From NCBI RefSeq assembly GCF_014841135.1, contig NZ_JACYTN010000001.1, positions 124,001-188,000 on the forward strand: a stretch of 64,000 bases of DNA, given 5' to 3'. This DNA comes from Paenibacillus arenosi. GTDB lineage: Bacteria > Bacillota > Bacilli > Paenibacillales > Paenibacillaceae. Positions 37,039-45,170 of this stretch are shown here, piece after piece. The notes under the pieces were generated by a model. It was not told where the DNA came from. It made no database searches and saw only the letters and a list, made by a program, of their open reading frames with translations. The stretch's first letter is position 1. Every line of letters starts with the position of its first letter. Position numbers and translations under genes: made by a program.

Positions 37039-38220
37039 ATGAATAAACAACTAACTGTCGTCATGCTCATGCTAATGATGGTATTTATTGGTTTCGGTAT
37101 CGTTATCCCAGTATTGCCGATGACAATAACGGATACTGGGGCCAATGAGATGCATTTAGGATGGATGCTTTCGATTTATTCGCTTGTGGCCTTTATCGTG
37201 TCGCCGATCTGGGGGGCTTGGTCGGAACGCGTTGGACGCAGACCAATTATCTTAATCGGTATTAGTGGATTTAGTGTAAGTTATTTGTTATTTGCAATTG
37301 GTACGGATATGCTGTGGCTTATGTATGTATCCAGGATATTAGGCGGCTTGTTCTCTGGGGCAGTCACGGCAGTAATTGTAGCTTATGTGGCAGATATTAC
37401 GACAGATGAACAGCGTACAAAAGGAATGGCTTATGTTGGGGTGTCCATTGGTTTAGGTTTCACCTTTGGCCCTGCATTCGGTGGTATTATTAGTGAAGTT
37501 GCTGGTTCAGCAGCTCCGTTTTATGCAGCGGCAATCCTTACGTTTATAACAGCGGTTCTTGGAGCATTGGTATTGAAGGAATCCTTACCTGTTGAGAAGC
37601 GTATGTCCAACACCAATTCTTCGCCATCCAGATGGACTGCCTTTACGGGACGGATGAAATATTTGTATGTGCTTTCCTTTTTTGTCACGTTTACGTTGGC
37701 CGGACTTGAAGCTACGTTGATGTATTTTCAAATGCTGCGCATACCAGGTACGACAGCATGGGATATTGGTTGGATGTTCTTCTTCTGCGGTCTGGCAGGA
37801 GCTCTTGTGCAAGGTGGCATTGTGCGCCGTTATATTAAGAAGGGAACAGAGAAGTATGGCATTATGGCTGGACTTGTCATTTCAGCGCTAGGTTTTGTAC
37901 TTTTACTGTTCTCATCTACGCTAGTAAACGCAACGATTTTCCTATGTATTTTTGGTATCGGAAATGCCTTAATTCGACCATGTGTCACATCGTTGATTAC
38001 CCAGAAGACAACAGTCAGTCAAGGCGTTGCATCTGGGCTTAACTCATCGATGGATAGTTTTGGGCGTATCGCAGGACCAGCACTAGCAACTGCTGTATTT
38101 AACTGGAGCGCTAATATGCCATTTATTATCGGAGCGGTACTATCGATTGCTGCAGTAGCATTAGTTATCCGCTTTAACTCCTTAGACCAAACTTCTTCGC
38201 TTAACACGACAATATCTTAA
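37039..38220 (+). CDS. MFS multidrug-type transporter
   Basis: 393 residues with 12 hydrophobic segments. The loop 2-3 motif A appears as GAWSERVGRRPIILIG (about 63-78), and motif C-like GFTFGPAFGG in TM5 marks a proton antiporter of the DHA1 drug-efflux group (Bmr/TetA-like). The substrate is unknown. The start is ATG 37039 with GGAGG 8 nt upstream; an ATG 24 bp earlier lies before that site. A terminator follows. No linked regulator gene is seen. Confidence 0.85.
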   Translation: MNKQLTVVMLMLMMVFIGFGIVIPVLPMTITDTGANEMHLGWMLSIYSLVAFIVSPIWGAWSERVGRRPIILIGISGFSVSYLLFAIGTDMLWLMYVSRILGGLFSGAVTAVIVAYVADITTDEQRTKGMAYVGVSIGLGFTFGPAFGGIISEVAGSAAPFYAAAILTFITAVLGALVLKESLPVEKRMSNTNSSPSRWTAFTGRMKYLYVLSFFVTFTLAGLEATLMYFQMLRIPGTTAWDIGWMFFFCGLAGALVQGGIVRRYIKKGTEKYGIMAGLVISALGFVLLLFSSTLVNATIFLCIFGIGNALIRPCVTSLITQKTTVSQGVASGLNSSMDSFGRIAGPALATAVFNWSANMPFIIGAVLSIAAVALVIRFNSLDQTSSLNTTIS

Positions 38221-38259
38221 TCAGGTTAAGTACGTATACGAATGAAAACGATATAAAAT

Positions 38260-38306
38260 AAAGGGCTGTCTTGCAGGTGTTTATTTCCTGCTAGGACAGC
38301 CCTTTT
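38260..38306. terminator. Terminator of MFS gene, possibly bidirectional
   Basis: AAAGGGCTGTC with GACAGCCCTTTT around a loop holding a further GCAGG/CCTGC pairing. Confidence 0.85.
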
Positions 38307-38365
38307 ACATGCGTGGAGTTAAATCCATGTATTGTGTAGTTGCGTTATTCGTAGAAATGGTGATG

Positions 38366-38992
38366 TTACATATTTGCAGCTTTATAGATCGGCATTAGTG
38401 TATGAATCGTTTCTGATGCGAGCTTTATAAAGGCTTGTCCATCCTGCAAAATAGGATCGTTTGGTTTCAGATGGAGACCAACTAGCCATTCAGAGGATTT
38501 GATGTCACGGAAGCGGGTTAACGTCGTCTGTAGTTCCTCATCCGTAAGTTCTGTAATTTTAGCTGCATCTTTTTTCATATGGTCCATGGACAAGACATAA
38601 TGATTAGGGAGGGCATTTATAAGTTCGTCAGATTGAGCTAAGAGACGCTCTGCGATTTGTTTCTTGTTCTCAACTTCATAGATGAATGCGACCCAAATAA
38701 ACAAATGATCGTCGAACAATCCGACTTGGAAATGCGGCAAAGATTTATATCCTCGTTTGTTAGGCCCTATAGCCATCCATGTATCTTTTGGTGCATTGAC
38801 AGTGCGACGAGCGTGCTTAGCAATGTGTAAATGCATTTCTTGTCCAGCAAACACGGACGCATCTGCGACGAGTTGTTCACCGATTGCGCGAAATTTTGGC
38901 TGTATGCGAGTGCGAATACCCTCCATTCGCTGCTCTAATCCTTCAATGTGAAACGTTGCAAAATCTGATGATTCAAAACCGTTAAACGTCAT
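38366..38992 (-). CDS. DUF1054 (YktB-like) protein
   Basis: 208 residues beginning MTFNGFESSDFATFHIEGLEQR; with LHIAKHARRTVNAPKDTWMA and RGYKSLPHFQVGLFDDHLFIW, it matches the YktB family of Bacillales. Structures of this family exist but its role is not established, as far as I know. Full length. It converges with the MFS gene across a terminator. Confidence 0.85.
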   Translation of the reverse strand: MTFNGFESSDFATFHIEGLEQRMEGIRTRIQPKFRAIGEQLVADASVFAGQEMHLHIAKHARRTVNAPKDTWMAIGPNKRGYKSLPHFQVGLFDDHLFIWVAFIYEVENKKQIAERLLAQSDELINALPNHYVLSMDHMKKDAAKITELTDEELQTTLTRFRDIKSSEWLVGLHLKPNDPILQDGQAFIKLASETIHTLMPIYKAANM

Positions 38993-39241
38993 GCTCTAGT
39001 CTCCTTCGTGTTTCTTTTGCGATTGCAGTAGTTAGGTATATAAACACCCCATAGTGCTGTCATTGGAACAGGAATACCTTTATTTTATCACATATTTAAA
39101 ATCGAAGAGACATCAGACGAAGTGGCAAGTCTGAGAAGAAAAGTTTCATTTTCATTGGTTCCGCTTAAATTTCCAGTCAATAATCCAAGTTGCACCGTCA
39201 TATGATGAACTACAGTCGAAGTTAGCAAGGAGGTATTTGCC

Positions 39242-39838
39242 GTGAATCGCAGCGATGAAGTGGAATATTGTAATCTGGAGTTACGCTTTGACCGGCGGCA
39301 AATCCAGGACCTGATCCGCGATCTTATCCGAGAAGGATATTCGCTGTACTGGAGTGAGAATGAGTCATTGTTCATTATCTCCATTCGAACAGGCAGAAAG
39401 CTCGTGAAGCTTCGTTTTCAGCGTATTCAGCAGAGATATAAAATTGTAGGTGATTATACGCTGCGTGACGAGCGATTGTCTGAATTTATGGAGAAGCTCA
39501 TTGGAGATGCGCGTGGTCACGCAGTAGTTAAGCGCTTTAAGGATCGTCATATATTTGTGGAAAACATTATGTTTGGGGAGCGGATTCGTTTAGTAGAAAT
39601 ATGTGGGCTGGAGCAAAAAGTCATATTTCAGAAACGTCCAATTGTTTCGGCAGAAGAAATGATGCAAACCTTTTTATCCACGAGAGCAGAAGAACGAATG
39701 GATATGATGCGAATTGAAATTGATGAAACATTGACAGAACTGTCCGAAGCGTTGAGGGTAGAAGATGTTGACCAGATGGAACAGTGTAAAGCAAGGCTAA
39801 GTCAGCTTCGCTGTGAGATGATTCAATTGGAATGGTAA
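39242..39838 (+). CDS. Hypothetical cytoplasmic protein, 198 aa
   Basis: GTG 39242 with AAGGAGGT 7 nt upstream. The first half is mixed alpha/beta, rich in charged residues (RFDRRQIQDLIRDLIREGYSLYW, in part). The last 50 residues form an amphipathic coiled coil (MDMMRIEIDETLTELSEAL). No signal peptide, TM segment or cysteine cluster is present. I do not recognise a family. It stands alone before the gnd promoter. Confidence 0.75.
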   Translation: MNRSDEVEYCNLELRFDRRQIQDLIRDLIREGYSLYWSENESLFIISIRTGRKLVKLRFQRIQQRYKIVGDYTLRDERLSEFMEKLIGDARGHAVVKRFKDRHIFVENIMFGERIRLVEICGLEQKVIFQKRPIVSAEEMMQTFLSTRAEERMDMMRIEIDETLTELSEALRVEDVDQMEQCKARLSQLRCEMIQLEW

Positions 39839-39979
39839 GTATTACATTATTCTCTTCACCCTGCCTGGCGCATTGCTGAAAAGTGATGTGTAGCGGCTAG
39901 GGTGATTTATTGTGTGCAGAGTGATTGGACAAGTATCCACTATGAGGAGATTCATTTCATTTATGATCTTGACGAGGGG

Positions 39980-40008
39980 TTCACTTCTCCATGTAAAAAG
40001 GGTACAAT
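39980..40008 (+). promoter_or_regulatory. Candidate promoter of gndA
   Basis: TTCACT (39980-39985), 17-bp spacer, TACAAT (40003-40008), 55 bp before the start codon. Confidence 0.45.
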
Positions 40009-40063
40009 AACAATGTTATACAGTAATTTATCTAAATAAAGAACAAAGGGTGGAAGAACCAAT

Positions 40064-41479
40064 ATGGCAAAAACACAAATCGGTGTCATCGGACTTGCAG
40101 TCATGGGCAAGAATTTGGCTCTGAACATTGAGAGCCGCGGCTATTCGGTATCGGTATTCAACCGTTCCCGCGAAAAGACAGATGCGCTTATGAGTGAAGC
40201 GCCAGGCAAACAGCTTACGCCTACATATACAATCGAGGAGTTTGTTCAATCGCTTGAAGCACCGAGAAAGATTCTCATCATGGTTCAAGCTGGTAAAGCA
40301 ACAGATGCAACAATCGAATCTCTCCTCCCACATCTAGATCAAGGCGATATCATTATCGATGGAGGTAATGCTTACTTCCCAGATACAGTGCGTCGCAGCG
40401 CGTATTTGGAGGAGAAAGGCTTCCGCTTTATCGGTTCTGGTGTATCCGGCGGGGAAGAAGGAGCACTTATCGGCCCTGCGATTATGCCAGGTGGACAAGA
40501 GAGTGCATATAAGCTAGTTGAGCCCATCTTAACGGCTATTTCTGCTAAAGTTGGCGATGAGCCGTGCTGTACGTATATCGGTCCCGACGGTGCAGGACAC
40601 TATGTGAAGATGGTTCATAATGGTATTGAATACGGCGATATGCAGCTAATTTGCGAAGCATATCACCTTCTTAAGACAGTTGTAGGGGTAGATGAGAAGG
40701 AACTTCACTCTATCTTTACAGAGTGGAACAAAGGTGAGCTAGACAGCTACCTAATCGAAATTACAGCTGATATTTTCTCCAAATATGATGACGAAACAGG
40801 TAAGCCAATGGTGGATGTTATCTTGGATGAAGCTGGTCAAAAGGGTACAGGAAAATGGACAAGCCAGAGTGCACTTGATCTAGGCGTTCCATTGACTATG
40901 ATTACCGAGTCTGTATTCGCTCGTTTCTTGTCTGCTATGAAGGCAGAGCGTGTTGCGGCAAGCCAAGTATTGTCTGGTCCAGCGCATAAGCCATTCACAG
41001 GCGACAAAGCGGAATTCGTTGAGAAAGTACGCAAAGCGTTGTTCGCGAGCAAAATTATCTCTTACGCTCAAGGCTGGGCTCAAATGAGAGCAGCATCTGA
41101 AGAGTATAACTGGAATTTGAACTACGGCAACATCGCGAAAATTTTCCGTGGTGGTTGTATCATTCGTTCTCAATTCCTTAACAATATTAAAGAAGCCTAT
41201 GACACGAATCCAGAATTGAAGAACTTGCTTCTGGATGATTACTTCAAAGAAATCGTTGAGAAGTATCAAGATGCATGGCGTGAAGTGATTGGATCTGCAA
41301 TTACTTACGGTGTTCCAGTACCTAGCTTCTCGGCTGCATTGGCATACTATGATAGCTATCGTACAGAGCGCTTGCCAGCTAACTTGCTGCAAGCACAGCG
41401 CGATTACTTCGGTGCTCACACGTTCAAGCGTGTGGACCGCGAAGGTTCGTTCCATTATAACTGGCTCACTAACGAATAA
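40064..41479 (+). CDS. gndA: 6-phosphogluconate dehydrogenase, decarboxylating
   Basis: Oxidative pentose phosphate enzyme making ribulose 5-phosphate and NADPH. 471 residues. NADP-binding [16 protein letters not shown] (residues 7-22), substrate loop [12 protein letters not shown] (about 125-136), catalytic Lys/His in [15 protein letters not shown] and the motif [14 protein letters not shown] are intact. FNRS after the second strand suggests NADP preference, as in GndA. GGTGGAAG is the ribosome site. The gene ends in a long perfect-palindrome terminator. Confidence 0.95.
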   Translation: MAKTQIGVIGLAVMGKNLALNIESRGYSVSVFNRSREKTDALMSEAPGKQLTPTYTIEEFVQSLEAPRKILIMVQAGKATDATIESLLPHLDQGDIIIDGGNAYFPDTVRRSAYLEEKGFRFIGSGVSGGEEGALIGPAIMPGGQESAYKLVEPILTAISAKVGDEPCCTYIGPDGAGHYVKMVHNGIEYGDMQLICEAYHLLKTVVGVDEKELHSIFTEWNKGELDSYLIEITADIFSKYDDETGKPMVDVILDEAGQKGTGKWTSQSALDLGVPLTMITESVFARFLSAMKAERVAASQVLSGPAHKPFTGDKAEFVEKVRKALFASKIISYAQGWAQMRAASEEYNWNLNYGNIAKIFRGGCIIRSQFLNNIKEAYDTNPELKNLLLDDYFKEIVEKYQDAWREVIGSAITYGVPVPSFSAALAYYDSYRTERLPANLLQAQRDYFGAHTFKRVDREGSFHYNWLTNE

Positions 41480-41485
41480 TAGACA

Positions 41486-41518
41486 ACAACGCCGAGCCCT
41501 AGGGCTCGGCGTTGTTTA
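41486..41518. terminator. Terminator after gndA, bidirectional
   Basis: 30-bp perfect palindrome ACAACGCCGAGCCCT / AGGGCTCGGCGTTGT followed by TTA. Confidence 0.85.
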
Positions 41519-41570
41519 TCATCGTGTGATAGTTCATGGATGGTCTTTGATAGGAGCAGGGATATATTAT

Positions 41571-41912
41571 TCATGATGGTGTATCTTCGTTGGCAGACGT
41601 TGTTGTGTTCCAAAGCCCATATGCTGCTTCGGACAAATAATATCGCAAGCGCTCGCTTTCTTGGCCGTATCTCCCGTTACGTTTGAGCATTAACGTAGAT
41701 ATTTCTGCAAAGTATCGAAAGTTACGGCGCAGTCGTTCAGGATTTAGAGCATCAACATGTGCATCTGGCTGAGCAAGCTTTTGCTTGACCATATTTAAAG
41801 CCCATAAAATGTCGTCTTTACACAATGGATGTGAAGAATCTAGAATTTGTGCCATACGATTGGCAGTAGAAAGCGCTCGTCCATTGGATGAAGGCAGTTG
41901 GGATGGAGACAT
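41571..41912 (-). CDS. Hypothetical protein, 113 aa
   Basis: ATG at 41912 has AGGAGTG about 8 nt upstream on the minus strand. The product is helical, with DILWALNMVKQKLAQ and NPERLRRNFRYFAEISTLML as main helices and no TM, signal or cysteine motif. Family not recognised. It lies opposite between gndA and aroK, with its own transcription. Confidence 0.7.
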   Translation of the reverse strand: MSPSQLPSSNGRALSTANRMAQILDSSHPLCKDDILWALNMVKQKLAQPDAHVDALNPERLRRNFRYFAEISTLMLKRNGRYGQESERLRYYLSEAAYGLWNTTTSANEDTPS

Positions 41913-42104
41913 CGTCTGTTCACTCCTATTAATAGGCTGATACGATACAAGTTGTATAATTGATAGTCACGTACTATTGGATTATTGAATGTTCTGAGTA
42001 TTACTATGTTTACGTAGAAAAGTTTTGTTTTATACGTATCCATTGTCTAACTGTTTCAAGCTATGTTATCATATGGGCAGTTTATGTGGAGTAGGAGATA
42101 TAGT

Positions 42105-42641
42105 ATGCATATACACGATAAGAGAAATCATCTAATCTTAATCGGCTTTATGGGTACGGGCAAGTCTACAGTAGCGCAGTATTTGGCTGAGCAGCTTGCA
42201 TATCCTTTTGTAGACCTTGATCAAGAAATTATTCACTTAGCTGGTCGATCAATTCCGGATATCTTTGCAGAAGAAGGGGAAGTTGCCTTCAGAAACTATG
42301 AGTCTGAAGCGCTTAGCAAAGTATCGGAATGCACTTCTCCAGTTGTATTGGCAACTGGTGGTGGAGCAGTACTGCGTGAAGGAAATTGCCAAGTAATGCT
42401 GGATAGCGGTTGTGTGATCGCCTTAACAGCTGAAGAGCACACAATCGTCTCGCGTGTGCAAAATGATCGCAATCGTCCACTTTTGCAAGGTGAAGCGTCG
42501 AAGAGAGTCAGTGAACTTATGGAACAACGTAGAGGGAAGTATGATTTTGCCCATCTGAGTGTGAAGACGGACAATCGTCATGTACAGCAGTTGGCGGAAG
42601 AGATTGTAGTCTACTACCGCCAGTTCGCGCAATATGAGTAG
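42105..42641 (+). CDS. aroK: Shikimate kinase
   Basis: Phosphorylates shikimate to shikimate 3-phosphate. 178 residues: P-loop GFMGTGKST (about 14-22), shikimate-binding DLDQEI (about 39), FAEEGEVAFRNYE, the ATGGGAV loop and the lid RNRPLL are all present. I use ATG 42105 with AGGAG 7 nt upstream; the frame runs 42 bp further upstream without a ribosome site. aroA (EPSP synthase) lies 500 bp downstream beyond a convergent rhodanese gene. Confidence 0.93.
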   Translation: MHIHDKRNHLILIGFMGTGKSTVAQYLAEQLAYPFVDLDQEIIHLAGRSIPDIFAEEGEVAFRNYESEALSKVSECTSPVVLATGGGAVLREGNCQVMLDSGCVIALTAEEHTIVSRVQNDRNRPLLQGEASKRVSELMEQRRGKYDFAHLSVKTDNRHVQQLAEEIVVYYRQFAQYE

Positions 42642-42658
42642 AGTGACCAAGCATAGTA

Positions 42659-42976
42659 TTATGCTATTGGACCTTCAATCTCAGCCCACGCTAACATGCC
42701 GCCTTCTAAGTTAATGCCGCAATTGATTCCGACTTGCTGTAAATATTCACACACACGTTCACTGCGATATCCGCTTCGACAGATGAAAATCGTTTCAGCA
42801 TGAGGATCAATCTCATCGATACGATTCGGAATATCGTTCATCGGGATATGCTTGGCACCAGGTATAATGCCATGTGCGACTTCTTCATGTTCTCGCACAT
42901 CGATCAACTGGATAGCTTCACCGTTATTTAATCTAGCTTTGAGCGTATCAACTGCCATTTGAGGGACTGGTTGCAT
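42659..42976 (-). CDS. Rhodanese-like domain protein
   Basis: 105 residues, a single rhodanese domain: LIDVREHEEVAHGIIPGAKHIPM and the active-site loop FICRSGYRSE with the sulfur-carrying Cys at about 70. Single-domain proteins of this size (YqhL/GlpE-like) act as sulfur carriers or detoxifiers. ATG is preceded by GGGAGG on the minus strand. It converges with aroK, with only 17 bp between stops. Confidence 0.88.
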   Translation of the reverse strand: MQPVPQMAVDTLKARLNNGEAIQLIDVREHEEVAHGIIPGAKHIPMNDIPNRIDEIDPHAETIFICRSGYRSERVCEYLQQVGINCGINLEGGMLAWAEIEGPIA

Positions 42977-43136
42977 GTTATGTTGCCTCCCATGTTATTA
43001 CATCGTTCAACTAGACCAATGCCTATAGTATACTTTCCCCGTTATCATATTCATCCTTTATAAATTTGTCAAATCAAACTTGCCTTTGGAACATCCAGTT
43101 GTAATGGGGGTTTAGGCACGAAGAGGAGTGTTTTCG

Positions 43137-44435
43137 ATGGATATCATTGTTAATCCAATTTCGCGTTTGCAGGGAGATATTCAAGCCCTATCATCTAAGA
43201 ACTATACGACAAGATATTTGCTAGTTGCTGCATTGGCAGAAGGGACAAGCACAATCTATTATCCTGCACACAGCGAAGATAGTGATGCGATGCGTCGTTG
43301 CCTTCGTGATCTCGGTGCGACGCTTGATGAAGATGATACAAAGATCGTTATCAAGGGATTTGGGGCACTACCTGTGCTTCAACCTGATTCTAAGCAGCTA
43401 GATGTAGGTAATGCAGGAGCAGTACTTCGTTTCTTAATGGGTATCGCATCCTTGCTACCAGAGGTACACTTTATTAACGCGTATCCTGATTCACTAGGTA
43501 AAAGACCGCATCATGATTTAATTGATGCTTTAGAACAGCTTGGTGCTGAAATACAGCATCAAGATGGGAAATTGCCAATCACGATTAAGGGCGGTAAGCT
43601 CAAAGGTGGGGCTATTCGGGTATCTGGTAATATAAGCTCGCAATATTTGAGTGCATTGTTGTTCCTCACACCACTGCTTTCTGAAGATAGCACAATCGAA
43701 GTAACAGATGATCTGAAGTCCAAAGTTGTTGTAGGACAGACGCTGGAAGTTATTCGAGAAGCGGGCATCATAATCGAAGCAAGTGAAGATCTTATGTCAT
43801 ACCGCATACCAGGCAATCAGCGCTATGCAGCGCGCACGTACCGCGTACAGGGTGATTACCCTGGTTCTGCTGCCGTATTGGCAGCGGCTGCTGTACTGCC
43901 TTCCGATGTTACGCTGCGCGGACTGACGGAGGACAGTAAGCAAGGGGAACGCGCTATTATAGATGTGCTGCGAATGATGAACGTTCCTTTAACGCATGAA
44001 GACAATGTAGTGCGAGTTCAGGGGAACGGTCAATTGAGTGCAGTTACGTTTGATGGAGATGCTGCTACGGATGCAGTACTGGCTATGGTAGCGGCTGCTG
44101 TATTCGCTGACGGTACATCTCGCTTCTATAACGTAGAAAATCTACGTTATAAAGAATGCGATCGAATTACAGACTACTTGAATGAGCTGCGCAAAGCAGG
44201 GGCTAATGTAGAAGAACGCCAAGCGGAAATTATCGTCCATGGACGCCCAGAAGGTGTAGAGGGTGGCGTGGAAATAAATGCGCACTATGATCACCGTGTC
44301 ATTATGGCGTTATCCATTGTAGCGCTGCGAGCTAAACAGCCGATCCGAATTAAGGATGCACATCATGTTGCGAAGTCCTACCCGCAATACTTTGATCACT
44401 TGACTGCACTAGGTGCTCAGGTAGAATGGATTTAA
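43137..44435 (+). CDS. aroA: 3-phosphoshikimate 1-carboxyvinyltransferase (divergent EPSP synthase)
   Basis: Transfers enolpyruvyl from PEP to shikimate 3-phosphate. 432 residues with the two-domain EPSP fold: NAGAVLRFLMG, SSQYLSALL, GDYPGSAAVLAAAA, DAATDAVLA, LRYKECDRITDYLNELRKAG and YDHRVIM. The usual N-terminal PGDKSxSxR motif is replaced by SSKNYTTR (Lys and Arg kept, Ser changed to Asn), and the Thr of NAGT is Ala. I believe such forms are common in Paenibacillus. ATG 43137 has AGAGGAG 8 nt upstream; GTG 43128 overlaps that site. Another enolpyruvyl transferase activity cannot be fully excluded. Confidence 0.85.
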   Translation: MDIIVNPISRLQGDIQALSSKNYTTRYLLVAALAEGTSTIYYPAHSEDSDAMRRCLRDLGATLDEDDTKIVIKGFGALPVLQPDSKQLDVGNAGAVLRFLMGIASLLPEVHFINAYPDSLGKRPHHDLIDALEQLGAEIQHQDGKLPITIKGGKLKGGAIRVSGNISSQYLSALLFLTPLLSEDSTIEVTDDLKSKVVVGQTLEVIREAGIIIEASEDLMSYRIPGNQRYAARTYRVQGDYPGSAAVLAAAAVLPSDVTLRGLTEDSKQGERAIIDVLRMMNVPLTHEDNVVRVQGNGQLSAVTFDGDAATDAVLAMVAAAVFADGTSRFYNVENLRYKECDRITDYLNELRKAGANVEERQAEIIVHGRPEGVEGGVEINAHYDHRVIMALSIVALRAKQPIRIKDAHHVAKSYPQYFDHLTALGAQVEWI

Positions 44436-44479
44436 TGGCTTACAGCATGGACAAGTCTTACTAATAGAGGTGTATACAA

Positions 44480-44920
44480 ATGACTACTCATCAAAATCCG
44501 AGTCAGCAAGAGATTAAACAATTACTTAACAACGCCAATACAGTCGCTGTTGTTGGTCTTTCTGAAGATGAAACACGTACGTCACATATGGTTGCCAAAG
44601 CGATGCAAGCAAAAGGTTACCGAATTATACCGGTTAATCCAAAAGCAGAAAGTATTTTGGGCGAAAAGTGCTATGCTACTTTACAAGAGGTTCCTGAGGC
44701 CGTTGACATCGTCAACGTATTCCGTCGCAGCGAATATTGTTTGGATGTTGCCAAAGATGCGGTGTCTGTTAGGGCTGGAGCAATCTGGTTGCAGCAAGGC
44801 GTGATCAACGAAGAAGCAGCTAGCTACGCGAAAGAGCATGATCTTACAGTTGTCATGGATCTTTGCATTAAAGTGCTAGATGCTATTCTGCTGCCACATG
44901 GCAAAGTTGCATCCGAATAA
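44480..44920 (+). CDS. CoA-binding domain protein (YccU-like)
   Basis: 146 residues, one Rossmann CoA_binding_2 domain: TVAVVGLSEDETRTSHMVAKAM, GYRIIPVNPKAESILGEKCY, VDIVNVFRRSEYC and GAIWLQQGV. It is the stand-alone version of the N-terminal domain of succinyl-CoA ligase alpha. The role is unknown. ATG follows AGAGGTG by about 8 nt. It is 44 bp after aroA and may share its transcript. Confidence 0.88.
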   Translation: MTTHQNPSQQEIKQLLNNANTVAVVGLSEDETRTSHMVAKAMQAKGYRIIPVNPKAESILGEKCYATLQEVPEAVDIVNVFRRSEYCLDVAKDAVSVRAGAIWLQQGVINEEAASYAKEHDLTVVMDLCIKVLDAILLPHGKVASE

Positions 44921-44991
44921 GACTCATCTTATACAGTGAATGTCAAGATGGCATTCGCACAATCTCATACATCATTCTCAACGGATCATGC

Positions 44992-44997
44992 TATAAT
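44992..44997 (+). promoter_or_regulatory. -10 box of the PTS gene pair
   Basis: Consensus TATAAT about 174 bp before the EIICBA start; no good -35 17 bp upstream, which would fit a regulated promoter. Confidence 0.4.
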
Positions 44998-45019
44998 GAA
45001 TGCATAGTAACGATACGTT

Positions 45020-45089
45020 GAGCGTGTGGAATGCCGGAGTCGGCTGCTGCATTCAGGGCGGTCTTGCTTCGGCATTTTCCTGTGCGCTC
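45020..45089 (+). promoter_or_regulatory. Long structured leader hairpin before the PTS genes
   Basis: GAGCG (45020-45024) pairs with CGCTC (45085-45089), and GGAATGCCG (45028-45036) pairs with CGGCATTTTCC (45070-45080) with a small bulge, around a 33-nt loop. No U-run follows. Position just after the likely transcription start suggests an RNA regulator of the PTS genes. Confidence 0.5.
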
Positions 45090-45170
45090 ATGATTACGAA
45101 TAAAGAACATATACAACGGTTATAGGGTCCAACCGTCATAGGATGATGAAACTGTGAAGGAGAGATGCTC

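Noticed and set aside
40880-41455. 191-codon minus-strand frame inside gndA
   Set aside because: Antisense shadow of a highly conserved gene.
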